NCBI GenBank assembly: GCA_964343975.1
Contig: CAYFLU010000121.1
Span: 1-10,115 of the forward strand
Length of the DNA stretch: 10,115 nt
Reading direction: 5' to 3'
DNA from: SCUN01 sp964343975
GTDB taxonomy: Bacteria > Acidobacteriota > Vicinamibacteria > Vicinamibacterales > SCN-69-37
The notes beneath the pieces are model-generated. The model made no database searches. It worked only from the letters and a program-made list of their open reading frames with translations, and had not been told where the DNA came from. Both the position numbers and the translations under genes were made by a program. Shown here one piece after another: positions 1-6,756 of the stretch; position 1 is the first letter of the stretch, and each line of letters starts with the position of its first letter.

Positions 1-479
1 ACGCGCACACCGGTCACGCGATACACCGCGTCGTTCAACGTCTCGAGATGCTGGATGTTCACCGCCGTCATCACGTGGATGCCCTGGGCGAGCAGCGCGA
101 AGACGTCTTCGTAGCGCTTGGCATTGGCGGCGCCGGGCACGTTCGTGTGCGCGAGTTCGTCGACCACACACCATTGCGGTGCGCGGCGCAGGATGGCCGC
201 CAGGTCCATTTCCTCGAGGACGACACCCCGATGCGGCATCGGCGCGCGGGGAATGACCTCGAGACCGCCAATCCGCGCCGCCGTGTCGGCGCGGCCGTGC
301 GTGTCCACGACGCCGATGACGACATCGAGCCCCTGCGCGCGCATCGCCTGCGCGTCGAGCAGCATGCGGTAGGTCTTGCCCACGCCCGGCGCCGCGCCGA
401 TATACACACGCAGCTTCGCGCGCGCGTCACTCTGCACGCGCAACAGCACCTGCTCCGCCGACGGCCGCTCGGCCCCCAT
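1..479 (-). CDS. kdpD: KdpD sensor kinase, N-terminal part (cut by window edge)
   Basis: This is the N-terminal 159 residues of the sensor histidine kinase that, with KdpE, switches on the Kdp potassium uptake operon. Visible is the cytoplasmic KdpD domain: a Walker A motif GAAPGVGKT at residues 28-36, the family segment VDTHGR at 58-63, the Walker-B-like DELAHTNVPG at 107-116, and VNIQHLETLND at 140-150. These follow the order and spacing of E. coli KdpD. The transmembrane, GAF and kinase parts lie beyond the window. The ATG at 479-477 is the only plausible start: an in-frame TGA sits two codons upstream (485-483), and the family homology begins about 20 residues in. No good ribosome binding site is seen, only GAGG abutting the ATG. 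The gene is divergent from kdpFAB, whereas in E. coli kdpDE follows kdpC. Identity is confident; function of the missing part cannot be judged. Confidence 0.93.
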   Translation of the reverse strand, partial: MGAERPSAEQVLLRVQSDARAKLRVYIGAAPGVGKTYRMLLDAQAMRAQGLDVVIGVVDTHGRADTAARIGGLEVIPRAPMPHRGVVLEEMDLAAILRRAPQWCVVDELAHTNVPGAANAKRYEDVFALLAQGIHVMTAVNIQHLETLNDAVYRVTGVR

Positions 480-652
480 GCCTCAGGGTAGCCGCCGGCT
501 CGGAGCAGCGAGGCGCCCTTTACGAACTTCTTTCAACTTTCCACTTCCCACTTCCCACTTCCCACTTTTACTTCCCACTTCCTTCTTCTTACTTTCAACT
601 TCTTTACGCCCCTTTCTCACCATCCTTATCTCCCCCTGCCGACCATGGAGAT
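480..652. promoter_or_regulatory. Divergent intergenic region between kdpD and the kdp operon
   Basis: These 173 bp separate the divergent kdpD start from the plus-strand operon and must hold the promoters of both, unless one is transcribed from further away. Most of the region is an almost G-free pyrimidine-rich tract, listed separately. I looked for -35/-10 pairs on both strands. The best plus-strand candidate is TTTACG at 603-608 with TATCTC 18 nt later, which is too weak to call. The E. coli KdpE operator is T-rich, so a response-regulator site inside the tract is possible, but this is inference. Confidence 0.5.
525..637. repeat. G-depleted pyrimidine tract with 7-bp tandem repeat CCACTTC
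   Basis: On the plus strand, 525-607 contains no G and 609-637 contains no G; one G at 608 interrupts them. Within it, 541-581 is a tandem array of the 7-mer CCACTTC: exact copies start at 541, 548, 555 and 575, with variants between (CCACTTT at 562, TACTTC at 569). The flanks (525-540 and 582-607) are made of related ACTTC/ACTTTC words. The period of seven breaks any reading frame, so it is not coding. The minus strand reads as a polypurine run (GAAGTGG units) directly upstream of kdpD. Such a strand-asymmetric mirror-like tract can form triplex DNA or act as a stiff spacer, but no role is shown here. Confidence 0.9.
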
Positions 653-820
653 ATGGCACGCACGAAACGCGCACACCTGGAATGGGTCATCGGCATCGTG
701 ATCATCGCCGCGGTAGTGATGACGAAGGCGCCGGCCTGGGTCGATGCCCTGATCGCCGTCGGGGCCGCCTGCGGGTGGTGTTACGCCCTCGAGCGCAGCA
801 CGCAGGAAGTGACGGAATGA
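653..820 (+). CDS. Small two-helix membrane protein (55 aa), first gene of the kdp operon
   Basis: A 55-residue protein beginning MARTKRAH. A basic N-terminus is followed by a hydrophobic stretch at about residues 11-23, a short TKAPAW turn, and a second hydrophobic stretch at about 29-46, ending in a polar tail ERSTQEVTE. This predicts a two-pass inner-membrane miniprotein. I recognise no family. Support for it being real: its TGA overlaps the next gene's ATG in an ATGA arrangement, which implies translational coupling, and it fills the space between the kdp regulatory region and the porin. A GGAG at 647-650 lies only 2 nt from the ATG, too close for a normal ribosome binding site, so start-codon choice is a weak point; no other in-frame start lies immediately upstream. 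Possible roles as a small Kdp-associated or envelope accessory protein are inference from position only. Confidence 0.6.
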   Translation: MARTKRAHLEWVIGIVIIAAVVMTKAPAWVDALIAVGAACGWCYALERSTQEVTE

Positions 821-2199
821 CTCGCCGGCTCCCAGTCTTTTTCTCTGTAGTGACGGCCTTAGCGATGGCCATGGCGACGAGCGCGTGGGCGCAGACGCCG
901 GTGACGGCACCAGCGCAGGCGCCCGCCACAGAGGCGGCCAAGGCCGAGCCGTTCGCGTTCGCCGACTTCTCCTGGCTCACCGGCAACCCGCGCACGACCT
1001 CGTCGCCGCTCGACTCGAAGGCGTTCACAGGCGAATTCCGCGTGGACAGCGCGTTCACCTACAGCTTCAACCGCCCGCAGGACCACACGATCGGCGGCTC
1101 GAGCGAGATCTTCCGCCACGCCGAGTTGCAGGTGACGCAGCTCGGCGTGGGCGGCGATGTGCATGTGAACAACGTGCTCGGCCGGCTGATGACGCAGTTC
1201 GGGCTGTACTCGCAGACCACGCCGCGCAACGACCCGAGCCCGGCACGCGGGCAGTGGAATCTCGACAACGCCTATCGCTATGTCTCGGAGGCCTACGGCG
1301 GCTACCACTGGGACGCGATGCACGGCGTGAACCTCGATGCGGGCATCTTCATGTCGTACGTCGGTCTCTGGAGCTACTACCAGTTCGACAACTGGACGTA
1401 TCAGCCGTCGTACGTCTCCTCCAACACGCCCTGGGTCTTCAACGGCGTGAGGTTGCAGCTCTTTCCCACCGAGCACCTCAAGGTCGAGCCGTGGCTGATC
1501 AACGGCTGGCAGTCGTACGGCATGTTCAACCACACGCCGGGCGTGGGCGGCCAGATCCTCTGGCGACCGAACGGCAATGTCTCCGTGACGCTCAATAACT
1601 ACTGGGGCGCGGACACGCTCGGCACGCCGGATCGCAAGCGGCTCCACAGCGACAACAGCGTGCAGGTGAAGTACTACGACCATCCCGACCGCGCAGTGAC
1701 GAAGGCCGCGTTCACGGTCACCGTCGATGCGGGCTGTGAATACGGCGGCGGCGTGAGCTGCCACGACGGCACCGCGGCCGCGCCGTCGCAGTACTTCCTC
1801 GGCTTCATGGCGTATCACCGCCTGTGGTTCGCGCAGGATCGCCACGCCATCACGATCGGCGGCGGCGCCATCACGAACCCCGGCCGCTATCTGGTGCTGA
1901 TGCCGCCGATCAACGGCGCAACCGCCTATTCAGGCACGCCCTACTTCAGCGCGACACCCGGCGATCCCTACACCGCCTGGGATGCCCAGGCGACCTACGA
2001 CTACATGCCGAGTCAGTTCGCCACGTTCCGCGGCGAGTACGTCTACCGCCGCGCCAGCGTGCCGTACTTCTCCGGCCCCGGTGGCGTGACGCCGCCCGGC
2101 GGGAACACCGGCGCACCGGGCTCACTCGTCGCCGGCTGGCAGCCGGATCTCCGCAAGACCGAGAGCCGCGTGACGCTCGCACTGCTCGTGAAGTTCTGA
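817..2199 (+). CDS. Outer-membrane beta-barrel, OmpL-like porin (BBP2-type)
   Basis: A 460-residue protein. Residues 1-25 form a Sec signal peptide (MTRRLP n-region, hydrophobic core, AWA before Q26). The mature part is rich in aromatic residues alternating with polar ones, as in beta strands, and it ends TLALLVKF with the terminal Phe used by the BAM complex. Stretches such as FADFSWLTGN, RLMTQFGLYS, SEAYGGYHW, YQPSYVSSNTPWVFNG and GRYLVLMPPINGAT resemble the putative beta-barrel porin-2 (OmpL-like) family. It would form a channel in the outer membrane. The start at 817 was chosen because it gives the signal peptide, overlaps the previous stop (ATGA), and has AGGA at 804-807, 9 nt upstream; the frame is open far upstream but that part is the antisense shadow of kdpD. 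It lies 7 nt before kdpF, so it is probably co-transcribed with the potassium pump and may let K+ or other cations cross the outer membrane; substrate is inference. Confidence 0.82.
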   Translation: MTRRLPVFFSVVTALAMAMATSAWAQTPVTAPAQAPATEAAKAEPFAFADFSWLTGNPRTTSSPLDSKAFTGEFRVDSAFTYSFNRPQDHTIGGSSEIFRHAELQVTQLGVGGDVHVNNVLGRLMTQFGLYSQTTPRNDPSPARGQWNLDNAYRYVSEAYGGYHWDAMHGVNLDAGIFMSYVGLWSYYQFDNWTYQPSYVSSNTPWVFNGVRLQLFPTEHLKVEPWLINGWQSYGMFNHTPGVGGQILWRPNGNVSVTLNNYWGADTLGTPDRKRLHSDNSVQVKYYDHPDRAVTKAAFTVTVDAGCEYGGGVSCHDGTAAAPSQYFLGFMAYHRLWFAQDRHAITIGGGAITNPGRYLVLMPPINGATAYSGTPYFSATPGDPYTAWDAQATYDYMPSQFATFRGEYVYRRASVPYFSGPGGVTPPGGNTGAPGSLVAGWQPDLRKTESRVTLALLVKF

Positions 2200-2206
2200 G
2201 GCGGCC

Positions 2207-2290
2207 ATGTCGACCGTCATCGCCCTCGTCGTGTCGGTGTTGCTCTTCGCGTATCTCGTCTACGCGCTCCTGCGCCCGGAGAAGTTCTAG
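2207..2290 (+). CDS. kdpF: KdpF, small stabilising subunit of the KdpFABC potassium pump
   Basis: A 27-residue single-pass membrane peptide, close to the usual KdpF length of about 29. One hydrophobic helix spans residues 4-22, followed by the family-typical C-terminus VYALLRPEKF. KdpF binds between KdpA and KdpB in the membrane and stabilises the complex. A GAGG at 2198-2201 lies 5 nt before the ATG and overlaps the porin's stop codon; the stop lies 2 nt before the kdpA start. Position directly ahead of kdpA is the standard kdpFA order. The gene is easily missed because of its length. Confidence 0.9.
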   Translation: MSTVIALVVSVLLFAYLVYALLRPEKF

Positions 2291-2292
2291 TC

Positions 2293-3999
2293 ATGTCCCT
2301 GAACGGCTGGCTGCAGATCCTCGTCTTCCTCGCCGCGGTCGCCGCCGCCACCGTGCCGCTCGGGCGCTACATGGCGCGCGTGTTCGGCGGCGAGCGCACG
2401 TGGCTCGATCCCGTGCTCCGCCCCATCGAGCGTGTGCTCTATCGCCTGAGCGGCATCGACCCGCAGCGCGAGATGCGCTGGACCGAATACGCCGGCGCGC
2501 TGGTGCTCTTCAGCACGGTCTCGATGCTCGTGCTCTATCTCCTGCAGCGCGGCCAGGCGTGGCTGCCGCTGAACCCCGAGCATCTGCCGAACCTCCAGCG
2601 CGCGCTCGCGTTCAACATCGCCGCGTCGTTCGTGACCAACACCAACTGGCAGGCCTACAGCGGCGAGTCGACGATGTCGCACCTCACGCAGATGGCGGGG
2701 CTCGCGTATCAGAACTTCATGTCGGCGGCGGCCGGCATCGCGGTCGCGATCGCCGTCATCCGCGGCATCGCCGGCCGGCAGGTGCAAACGCTCGGCAACT
2801 TCTGGGTCGACACCACGCGCGCGGCACTCTGGGTGCTGCTGCCGTTCTGCCTCATCGGCGCACTCTTCCTCGTGCAGCAGGGGGTCGTGCAGAACCTGAC
2901 GCCGGCCGACCACGTGCGGGTCGTCGATCCGTCCGGCACGGTCCGCGAGCAGGTGCTGCCGCACGGCCCGGTGGCGTCGCAGGAAGCGATCAAGCAGTGG
3001 GGCACGAACGGCGGCGGGTTCTTCAACGCGAACTCCTCGCATCCGTTCGAGAACCCGACGCCGCTCACGAACTTCTTCCAGATGTTCGCGATCTTCGCCG
3101 TCAGTGCGGGCCTCACGCACACGCTCGGCCTGATGACCGGCTCGACCAAGCACGGCTGGGCGGTGTGGGCCGCGATGGCCGCGCTCTTTCTCGTGGGCGT
3201 GACGGCCGTGTGCTGGGCCGAAGCCCACGGCAACCCGCTCCTCGGCCTTTCCGGCGGCAACATGGAGGGCAAAGAGGTCCGCTTCGGCATCGCCAGCTCC
3301 GCCCTCTTCGCCACGGCCACCACCGATGCGAGTTGCGGCGCCGTGAACGCGATGCACGACTCGCTGACGCCGATCGGCGGCCTCGTGACGCTCGCCAACA
3401 TCATGCTCGGCGAAGTCGTGTTTGGCGGCGTCGGCGCCGGGCTCTATGGTGTGCTGCTCTTCGTGATTCTGTCGGTGTTCATCGCCGGCCTCATGATCGG
3501 CCGCACGCCGGAATATCTCGGCAAGAAGATCGAGGCCTTCGACGTGCAGATGGCCGTGCTGGCCATCCTCGCCTCGCCGCTCTTCATCCTGCTTGGCGCC
3601 GCGATCTCGCTCGTGGCGCCCTTCGGCGTGAGCGCGCTCGCCAACACCGGGCCGCACGGGCTGTCGGAAATCCTGTACGCCTACACGTCCGCGGCCGGCA
3701 ACAACGGCTCCGCCTTCGCCGGGCTCTCGGCCAACAGCGACTGGTACAACGTGACGCTCGGCGTCGCGATGATCGGCGGCCGATTCCTCGTGATGCTGCC
3801 GCTCCTGGCCATCGCCGGCCATCTCGCCGCGAAGCCGCGCATTCCCGAGGCGGCCGGCACGTTTCCAGTGACGACGCCGCTGTTTACGGGCCTCCTCGTC
3901 GGCGTGATCGTGATCGTCGGCGCACTCACGTTCTTCCCGGCGCTCAGCCTCGCCCCGATCGTCGAGCACCTGCTGATGCAGGCCGGACGCACCTTCTAG
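2293..3999 (+). CDS. kdpA: KdpA, potassium-translocating channel subunit of KdpFABC
   Basis: A complete 568-residue polytopic membrane protein of the SKT superfamily, which selects K+ and passes it to KdpB in the high-affinity KdpFABC ATPase. The four pore-loop regions are all visible: TNTNWQAYSGEST at 115-127, GTNGGGFFNANSSHPFENP at 237-255, the TTDASCGAVNAMHDS segment at 343-357, and YTSAAGNNGSAFAGLSAN at 464-481. The signature MEGKEVRFG is at 324-332. Length is close to the family norm (E. coli 557). The ATG is 2 nt after the kdpF stop, with GGAG at 2278-2281 inside the end of kdpF. There is no frameshift or internal stop, so this gene looks intact although its partner kdpB is broken. Confidence 0.97.
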   Translation: MSLNGWLQILVFLAAVAAATVPLGRYMARVFGGERTWLDPVLRPIERVLYRLSGIDPQREMRWTEYAGALVLFSTVSMLVLYLLQRGQAWLPLNPEHLPNLQRALAFNIAASFVTNTNWQAYSGESTMSHLTQMAGLAYQNFMSAAAGIAVAIAVIRGIAGRQVQTLGNFWVDTTRAALWVLLPFCLIGALFLVQQGVVQNLTPADHVRVVDPSGTVREQVLPHGPVASQEAIKQWGTNGGGFFNANSSHPFENPTPLTNFFQMFAIFAVSAGLTHTLGLMTGSTKHGWAVWAAMAALFLVGVTAVCWAEAHGNPLLGLSGGNMEGKEVRFGIASSALFATATTDASCGAVNAMHDSLTPIGGLVTLANIMLGEVVFGGVGAGLYGVLLFVILSVFIAGLMIGRTPEYLGKKIEAFDVQMAVLAILASPLFILLGAAISLVAPFGVSALANTGPHGLSEILYAYTSAAGNNGSAFAGLSANSDWYNVTLGVAMIGGRFLVMLPLLAIAGHLAAKPRIPEAAGTFPVTTPLFTGLLVGVIVIVGALTFFPALSLAPIVEHLLMQAGRTF

Positions 4000-4007
4000 G
4001 CATCGCC

Positions 4008-5291
4008 ATGGCCACCACTGCCTCCACCGCTCTCTGGAATCCCGGCATCCTGCGGACCGCGATCGTCGCGGCCATCCGCAAACTCGACCCGCGCGTGATG
4101 GCGCGCAACCCCGTGATGTTCGTGGTCGAGGTCGGATGCGTCCTGACCACCGCGCAACTGCTGAACGATCTGCGCCTCAGTCGCGGGCACCTCGCCTTCG
4201 AACTGCAGATCACCGTCTGGCTGTGGCTCACGGTGCTCTTCGCCAACTTCGCGGAAGCGATGGCCGAAGGCCGCGGCAAGGCGCAGGCCGACACACTGCG
4301 CAAGGCGCGCACGGACACCACCGCACGGCTGGTGCAGCCACATGGCGTCGCCATCGTGCCCGCCTCCACGCTGCGCCTCGGCGACGTCGTCGATGTGGCC
4401 GCCGGCGAGTTCATCCCGGGCGACGGCGAGATCATCGAGGGCGTCGCATCGGTCGACGAATCGGCGATCACGGGCGAATCTGCGCCGGTGATCCGTGAGT
4501 CGGGCGGCGACCGCTCGGCGGTCACCGGCGGCACGCGCGTGCTGTCGGACCGCATCCGCGTGCGCATCACCGCCGATCCCGGCCACACGTTCATCGACCG
4601 CATGATCGCGCTCGTGGAAGGCGCCGAGCGTCAGAAGACGCCCAACGAGATCGCGCTCAACATTCTCCTCGCCGGTCTCACCATCGTCTTCCTGCTCGCC
4701 GTCGTCACGTTGCAGCCGTTCGCGGTGTACTCGGGCGCGCCGCAGACGCTCTTCGTGCTGGTGTCGCTGCTCGTCTGCCTGATTCCGACGACGATCGGCG
4801 GCTTGCTCTCGGCAATCGGCATCGCCGGCATGGACCGGCTTGTGCAACGCAACGTGCTCGCGATGTCGGGGCGCGCGGTCGAGGCGGCGGGCGATGTGCA
4901 GACGCTCCTCCTCGACAAGACGGGCACGATCACGCTCGGCAATCGCCAGGCGACCGAGTTCGTGCCGTTGCCCGGCGCGACCGCCGACGACGTCGCCGAC
5001 GCGGCGCAACTGGCGTCACTCGCGGACGAGACGCCGGAAGGACGCTCCGTGGTGGTGCTGGCGAAGGAACGGCACGGCATCCGCGCCCGCACGTTCGGTG
5101 AGCACGAAGCCACGTTCGTGCCGTTCACGGCCGAGACGCGCATGTCGGGCATCAACTACGCCGGGCGTGAGATCCGCAAGGGCGCCGCCGGATCCTTCGT
5201 GTGCGTTTCGTTGTTCTCGGGCAACACCCGGATGTCGCAGAACTCGCAGAGGAACGGACAGCCGCGCGAAACCTCGATCACCGCGCCGTAG
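4008..5291 (+). pseudogene. kdpB: KdpB, P-type ATPase subunit, truncated at a junction near 5190
   Basis: KdpB is the P-type ATPase that powers KdpFABC. The first ~395 residues are normal: membrane helices 1-2, the actuator-domain TGES at 155-158 (its Ser matches the regulatory Ser162 of E. coli), TM4 motif CLIPTTIGG, the phosphorylated aspartate D303 in DKTGTI, the nucleotide-binding FVPFTAETRMSG, and KGAA with K391 (E. coli K395). Homology then ends. The last ~32 codons, to the stop at 5289-5291, are antisense to a radical SAM gene. Missing are the rest of the nucleotide-binding domain, the GDGxND hinge and TM5-7, roughly 290 residues, so the product cannot be active. kdpC is absent from the window. 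The start is the ATG 8 nt after the kdpA stop; upstream codons in the same frame are shadow. This may be a real truncation or a chimeric join; the window cannot tell. Confidence 0.93.
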
Positions 5292-5806
5292 TAGCGCGAC
5301 GCCACCGGTTGCAGCAAATCGAAGCGCACCGGCTTCGCGCCGCCGAGCGGAAACCGCCCGCCGCGAATGATGCGATCCGGCGTGCGGCCGGCATCGAGGT
5401 CGGCCAGAAGCGCCGGGAGGCTGGCCTCGCCGTCGAGCACGAAGAGATGGTCGAAGCCCCGCAGCTCTTCGAGGCGGCCGGCCTGCTCGAACGACCACGT
5501 GATCGGACCGCCGAGAATGTGCCGCGCCGACGGATACTGCGCGCGCAACGCGGCGTGCGCGGCGAGCACCGACTCGAGATCCTGATTGATGGCGGTGTAG
5601 GCGAAGACGTCGGCCGACGGCGCCGTCGTAACCGGATCGAGTGCGGCGTCGACGACCAGGGGCTCCCACGACGCGGGCACGTGCGCCGCGAGCGTGTACG
5701 CCCACAGCGGCACGAAGCGAACGCCCTGATTCTGATCGTCGTAGAGACGAGGCGCGTGCACGAAGACGATGCGCCGAGCTGGGGCCACGAGACGATTATC
5801 TGACAC
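5156..5806 (-). pseudogene. B12-binding-type radical SAM protein, C-terminus lost at the junction
   Basis: About 205 native residues remain. The N-terminal part resembles a cobalamin-binding-type Rossmann domain of B12-binding radical SAM enzymes: RRIVFVHAPRLYDD near the start, then HILGGP and LDGEASLPALLADL. The radical SAM cluster motif C-x3-C-x2-C follows in SRGCPFLCEFCDIR, with its cysteines encoded at 5258-5260, 5246-5248 and 5237-5239; these would bind the [4Fe-4S] cluster that cleaves S-adenosylmethionine. Right after the motif, at ...NNETHTKDP (5189), the protein runs into antisense kdpB and stops 10 residues later at 5156. Most of the TIM-barrel catalytic domain is therefore missing. 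The frame is open up to 5920, but that would overlap the peptidase gene; the GTG at 5806 was chosen because the conserved region begins about 12 residues later and a GGGGA lies just upstream. Substrate is unknown. Confidence 0.85.
5184..5197. other. Junction joining kdpB to a radical SAM gene, at a GGATCC palindrome
   Basis: Left of here the plus strand encodes KdpB in frame up to about KGAA(G); right of here the minus strand encodes a radical SAM protein up to ...NNETHTKDP. Both lose family resemblance within a few codons of position 5190. The six bases 5190-5195 are GGATCC, containing GATC at 5191-5194. No transposase, inverted repeat or integrase sits at the boundary. The exact breakpoint is uncertain by a few bases because both frames remain plausible over GGATCC. 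Confidence 0.85.
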
Positions 5807-5828
5807 AATCCCCGCAGGACGGGATGCG

Positions 5829-6716
5829 ATGATCTGGTGCCGACGGTTCTCTCTGTTGAGTGTGGTGATCGTGATGGGCGCGTGCGCGCCGAAGGTGCCG
5901 CCGATGCCCGGGCCGTCCATCGAGGCAAGCCTGACGACCTATCAGCGGCGCGTGATCGGCGCCCTCACCGGCGAAGCGGAGATCCGCCCCGGCCTGAAGC
6001 TGGCCAATCGCTTCACGCCCGAGAACAAGCGCGCGGCGCGCGACTACATCGCGGCGGAACTACAGGCCATCGGCCTCACGCCCCTGCGACAGACCTACGG
6101 CACGGACACCGAAAACGTCTACGCCCGGATCACGGCCACCACCGTGAACGCCCCCACCGTCGTACTCGGAGCGCATCTCGACACGGTCGCCGTCGCCCCC
6201 GGCGCCAGCGACGACGGCACCGGGATCGTCACGGTGCTCGCCGTCGCGCGCGAGCTCGTGAAGGAGCCCACGCGTACGAAAGACGTGATCGTGGCGTTCT
6301 TCGACCAGGAAGAGCGCGGTCTCGTCGGGAGCCGCAACTTCGCGCAAATGCTCAAAGACAAGAACGTGGTCGTCGAGTCGGTGCACACGGTCGATCAGGT
6401 GGGCTGGGACGACAACCACAACGGCGCGATCGAGCTCGAACTGCCCTACGACGGCGCGGTGGCGCTCTACAAAGCGGCGGCCGCGGACCTGAGTATGACG
6501 ATGCCGATCTGGGAGACAACGGAGACGGGATCGGATCACACGTCGTTCCGGCGTCTGGGCTTCAAGGCGATCGGGATCACCGAGGAATATCGCCACAAGG
6601 ACACGTCGCCGTTCATTCACAAGGCGGGCGACACGTTTGCGACGGTGAACTTCCCCTACCTCGCCTCGACGACGCGGCTGATGATCCGCGTGATGCAGCG
6701 GCTGGTCCGGCCGTAG
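5829..6716 (+). CDS. M28-family zinc peptidase, predicted lipoprotein
   Basis: A complete 295-residue protein of the M28 aminopeptidase family, which uses two zinc ions to remove N-terminal residues from peptides. The expected ligands are visible in order: H116 and D118 in GAHLDTV, D128 in GASDDGTG, the catalytic Glu pair E161-E162 in DQEERG, D189 in HTVDQVG, and H237 in SDHTSF. Residues 1-18 form a signal peptide ending in MGA before C19, a lipobox-like site, so the enzyme is probably lipid-anchored in the envelope. The ATG at 5829 gives this signal peptide; further in-frame codons upstream would add non-signal residues. A purine-rich GGACGGG lies just upstream. Only 22 nt separate it from the divergent radical SAM start, so any promoter must overlap that gene. 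No terminator is seen after the stop on the plus strand. Physiological substrate unknown. Confidence 0.9.
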   Translation: MIWCRRFSLLSVVIVMGACAPKVPPMPGPSIEASLTTYQRRVIGALTGEAEIRPGLKLANRFTPENKRAARDYIAAELQAIGLTPLRQTYGTDTENVYARITATTVNAPTVVLGAHLDTVAVAPGASDDGTGIVTVLAVARELVKEPTRTKDVIVAFFDQEERGLVGSRNFAQMLKDKNVVVESVHTVDQVGWDDNHNGAIELELPYDGAVALYKAAAADLSMTMPIWETTETGSDHTSFRRLGFKAIGITEEYRHKDTSPFIHKAGDTFATVNFPYLASTTRLMIRVMQRLVRP

Positions 6717-6725
6717 GCCCGGCGG

Positions 6726-6756
6726 CGCGCGAGCTCCCCAAAAGAAAACTCGCGCG
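6726..6756. repeat. Second inverted repeat sharing an arm with the terminator
   Basis: CGCGCGAG at 6726-6733 is complementary to CTCGCGCG at 6749-6756, which is also the arm used by the terminator hairpin with 6781-6788. Three arms thus allow two mutually exclusive hairpins. The arm at 6726-6733 lies 10 nt after the peptidase stop. Confidence 0.7.

Noticed and set aside
541..581. Possible CRISPR array
   Set aside because: The repeat unit is 7 bp and directly contiguous, with no spacers; it is a simple tandem repeat.
376..816. N-terminal extension of the porin frame from 376
   Set aside because: It covers antisense kdpD and the repeat tract; the signal peptide at 817 and the ATGA overlap fix the true start.
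859..3969. Long open frames on the minus strand opposite the porin and kdpA (859-1845 and 2287-3969)
   Set aside because: They are antisense to well-supported genes, their translations are Arg/His/Glu-rich low-complexity sequence typical of GC-rich shadow frames, and no family motif is seen.
1824..4007. Open frame continuous upstream of kdpB through kdpA and the porin
   Set aside because: The region before 4008 is a different frame of kdpA and the porin; KdpB homology starts right at the ATG at 4008.
3996..5009. Minus-strand open frame opposite kdpB
   Set aside because: Shadow of kdpB with arginine- and histidine-rich composition and no recognisable domain.
5184..5197. Mobile-element insertion as cause of the kdpB break
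   Set aside because: No transposase, integrase, terminal inverted repeat or target duplication is visible; the sequence passes directly from one gene to the other.
5806..5920. Radical SAM start at 5920
   Set aside because: It would overlap the signal peptide of the M28 peptidase by about 90 bp, and the extra residues have no family resemblance.
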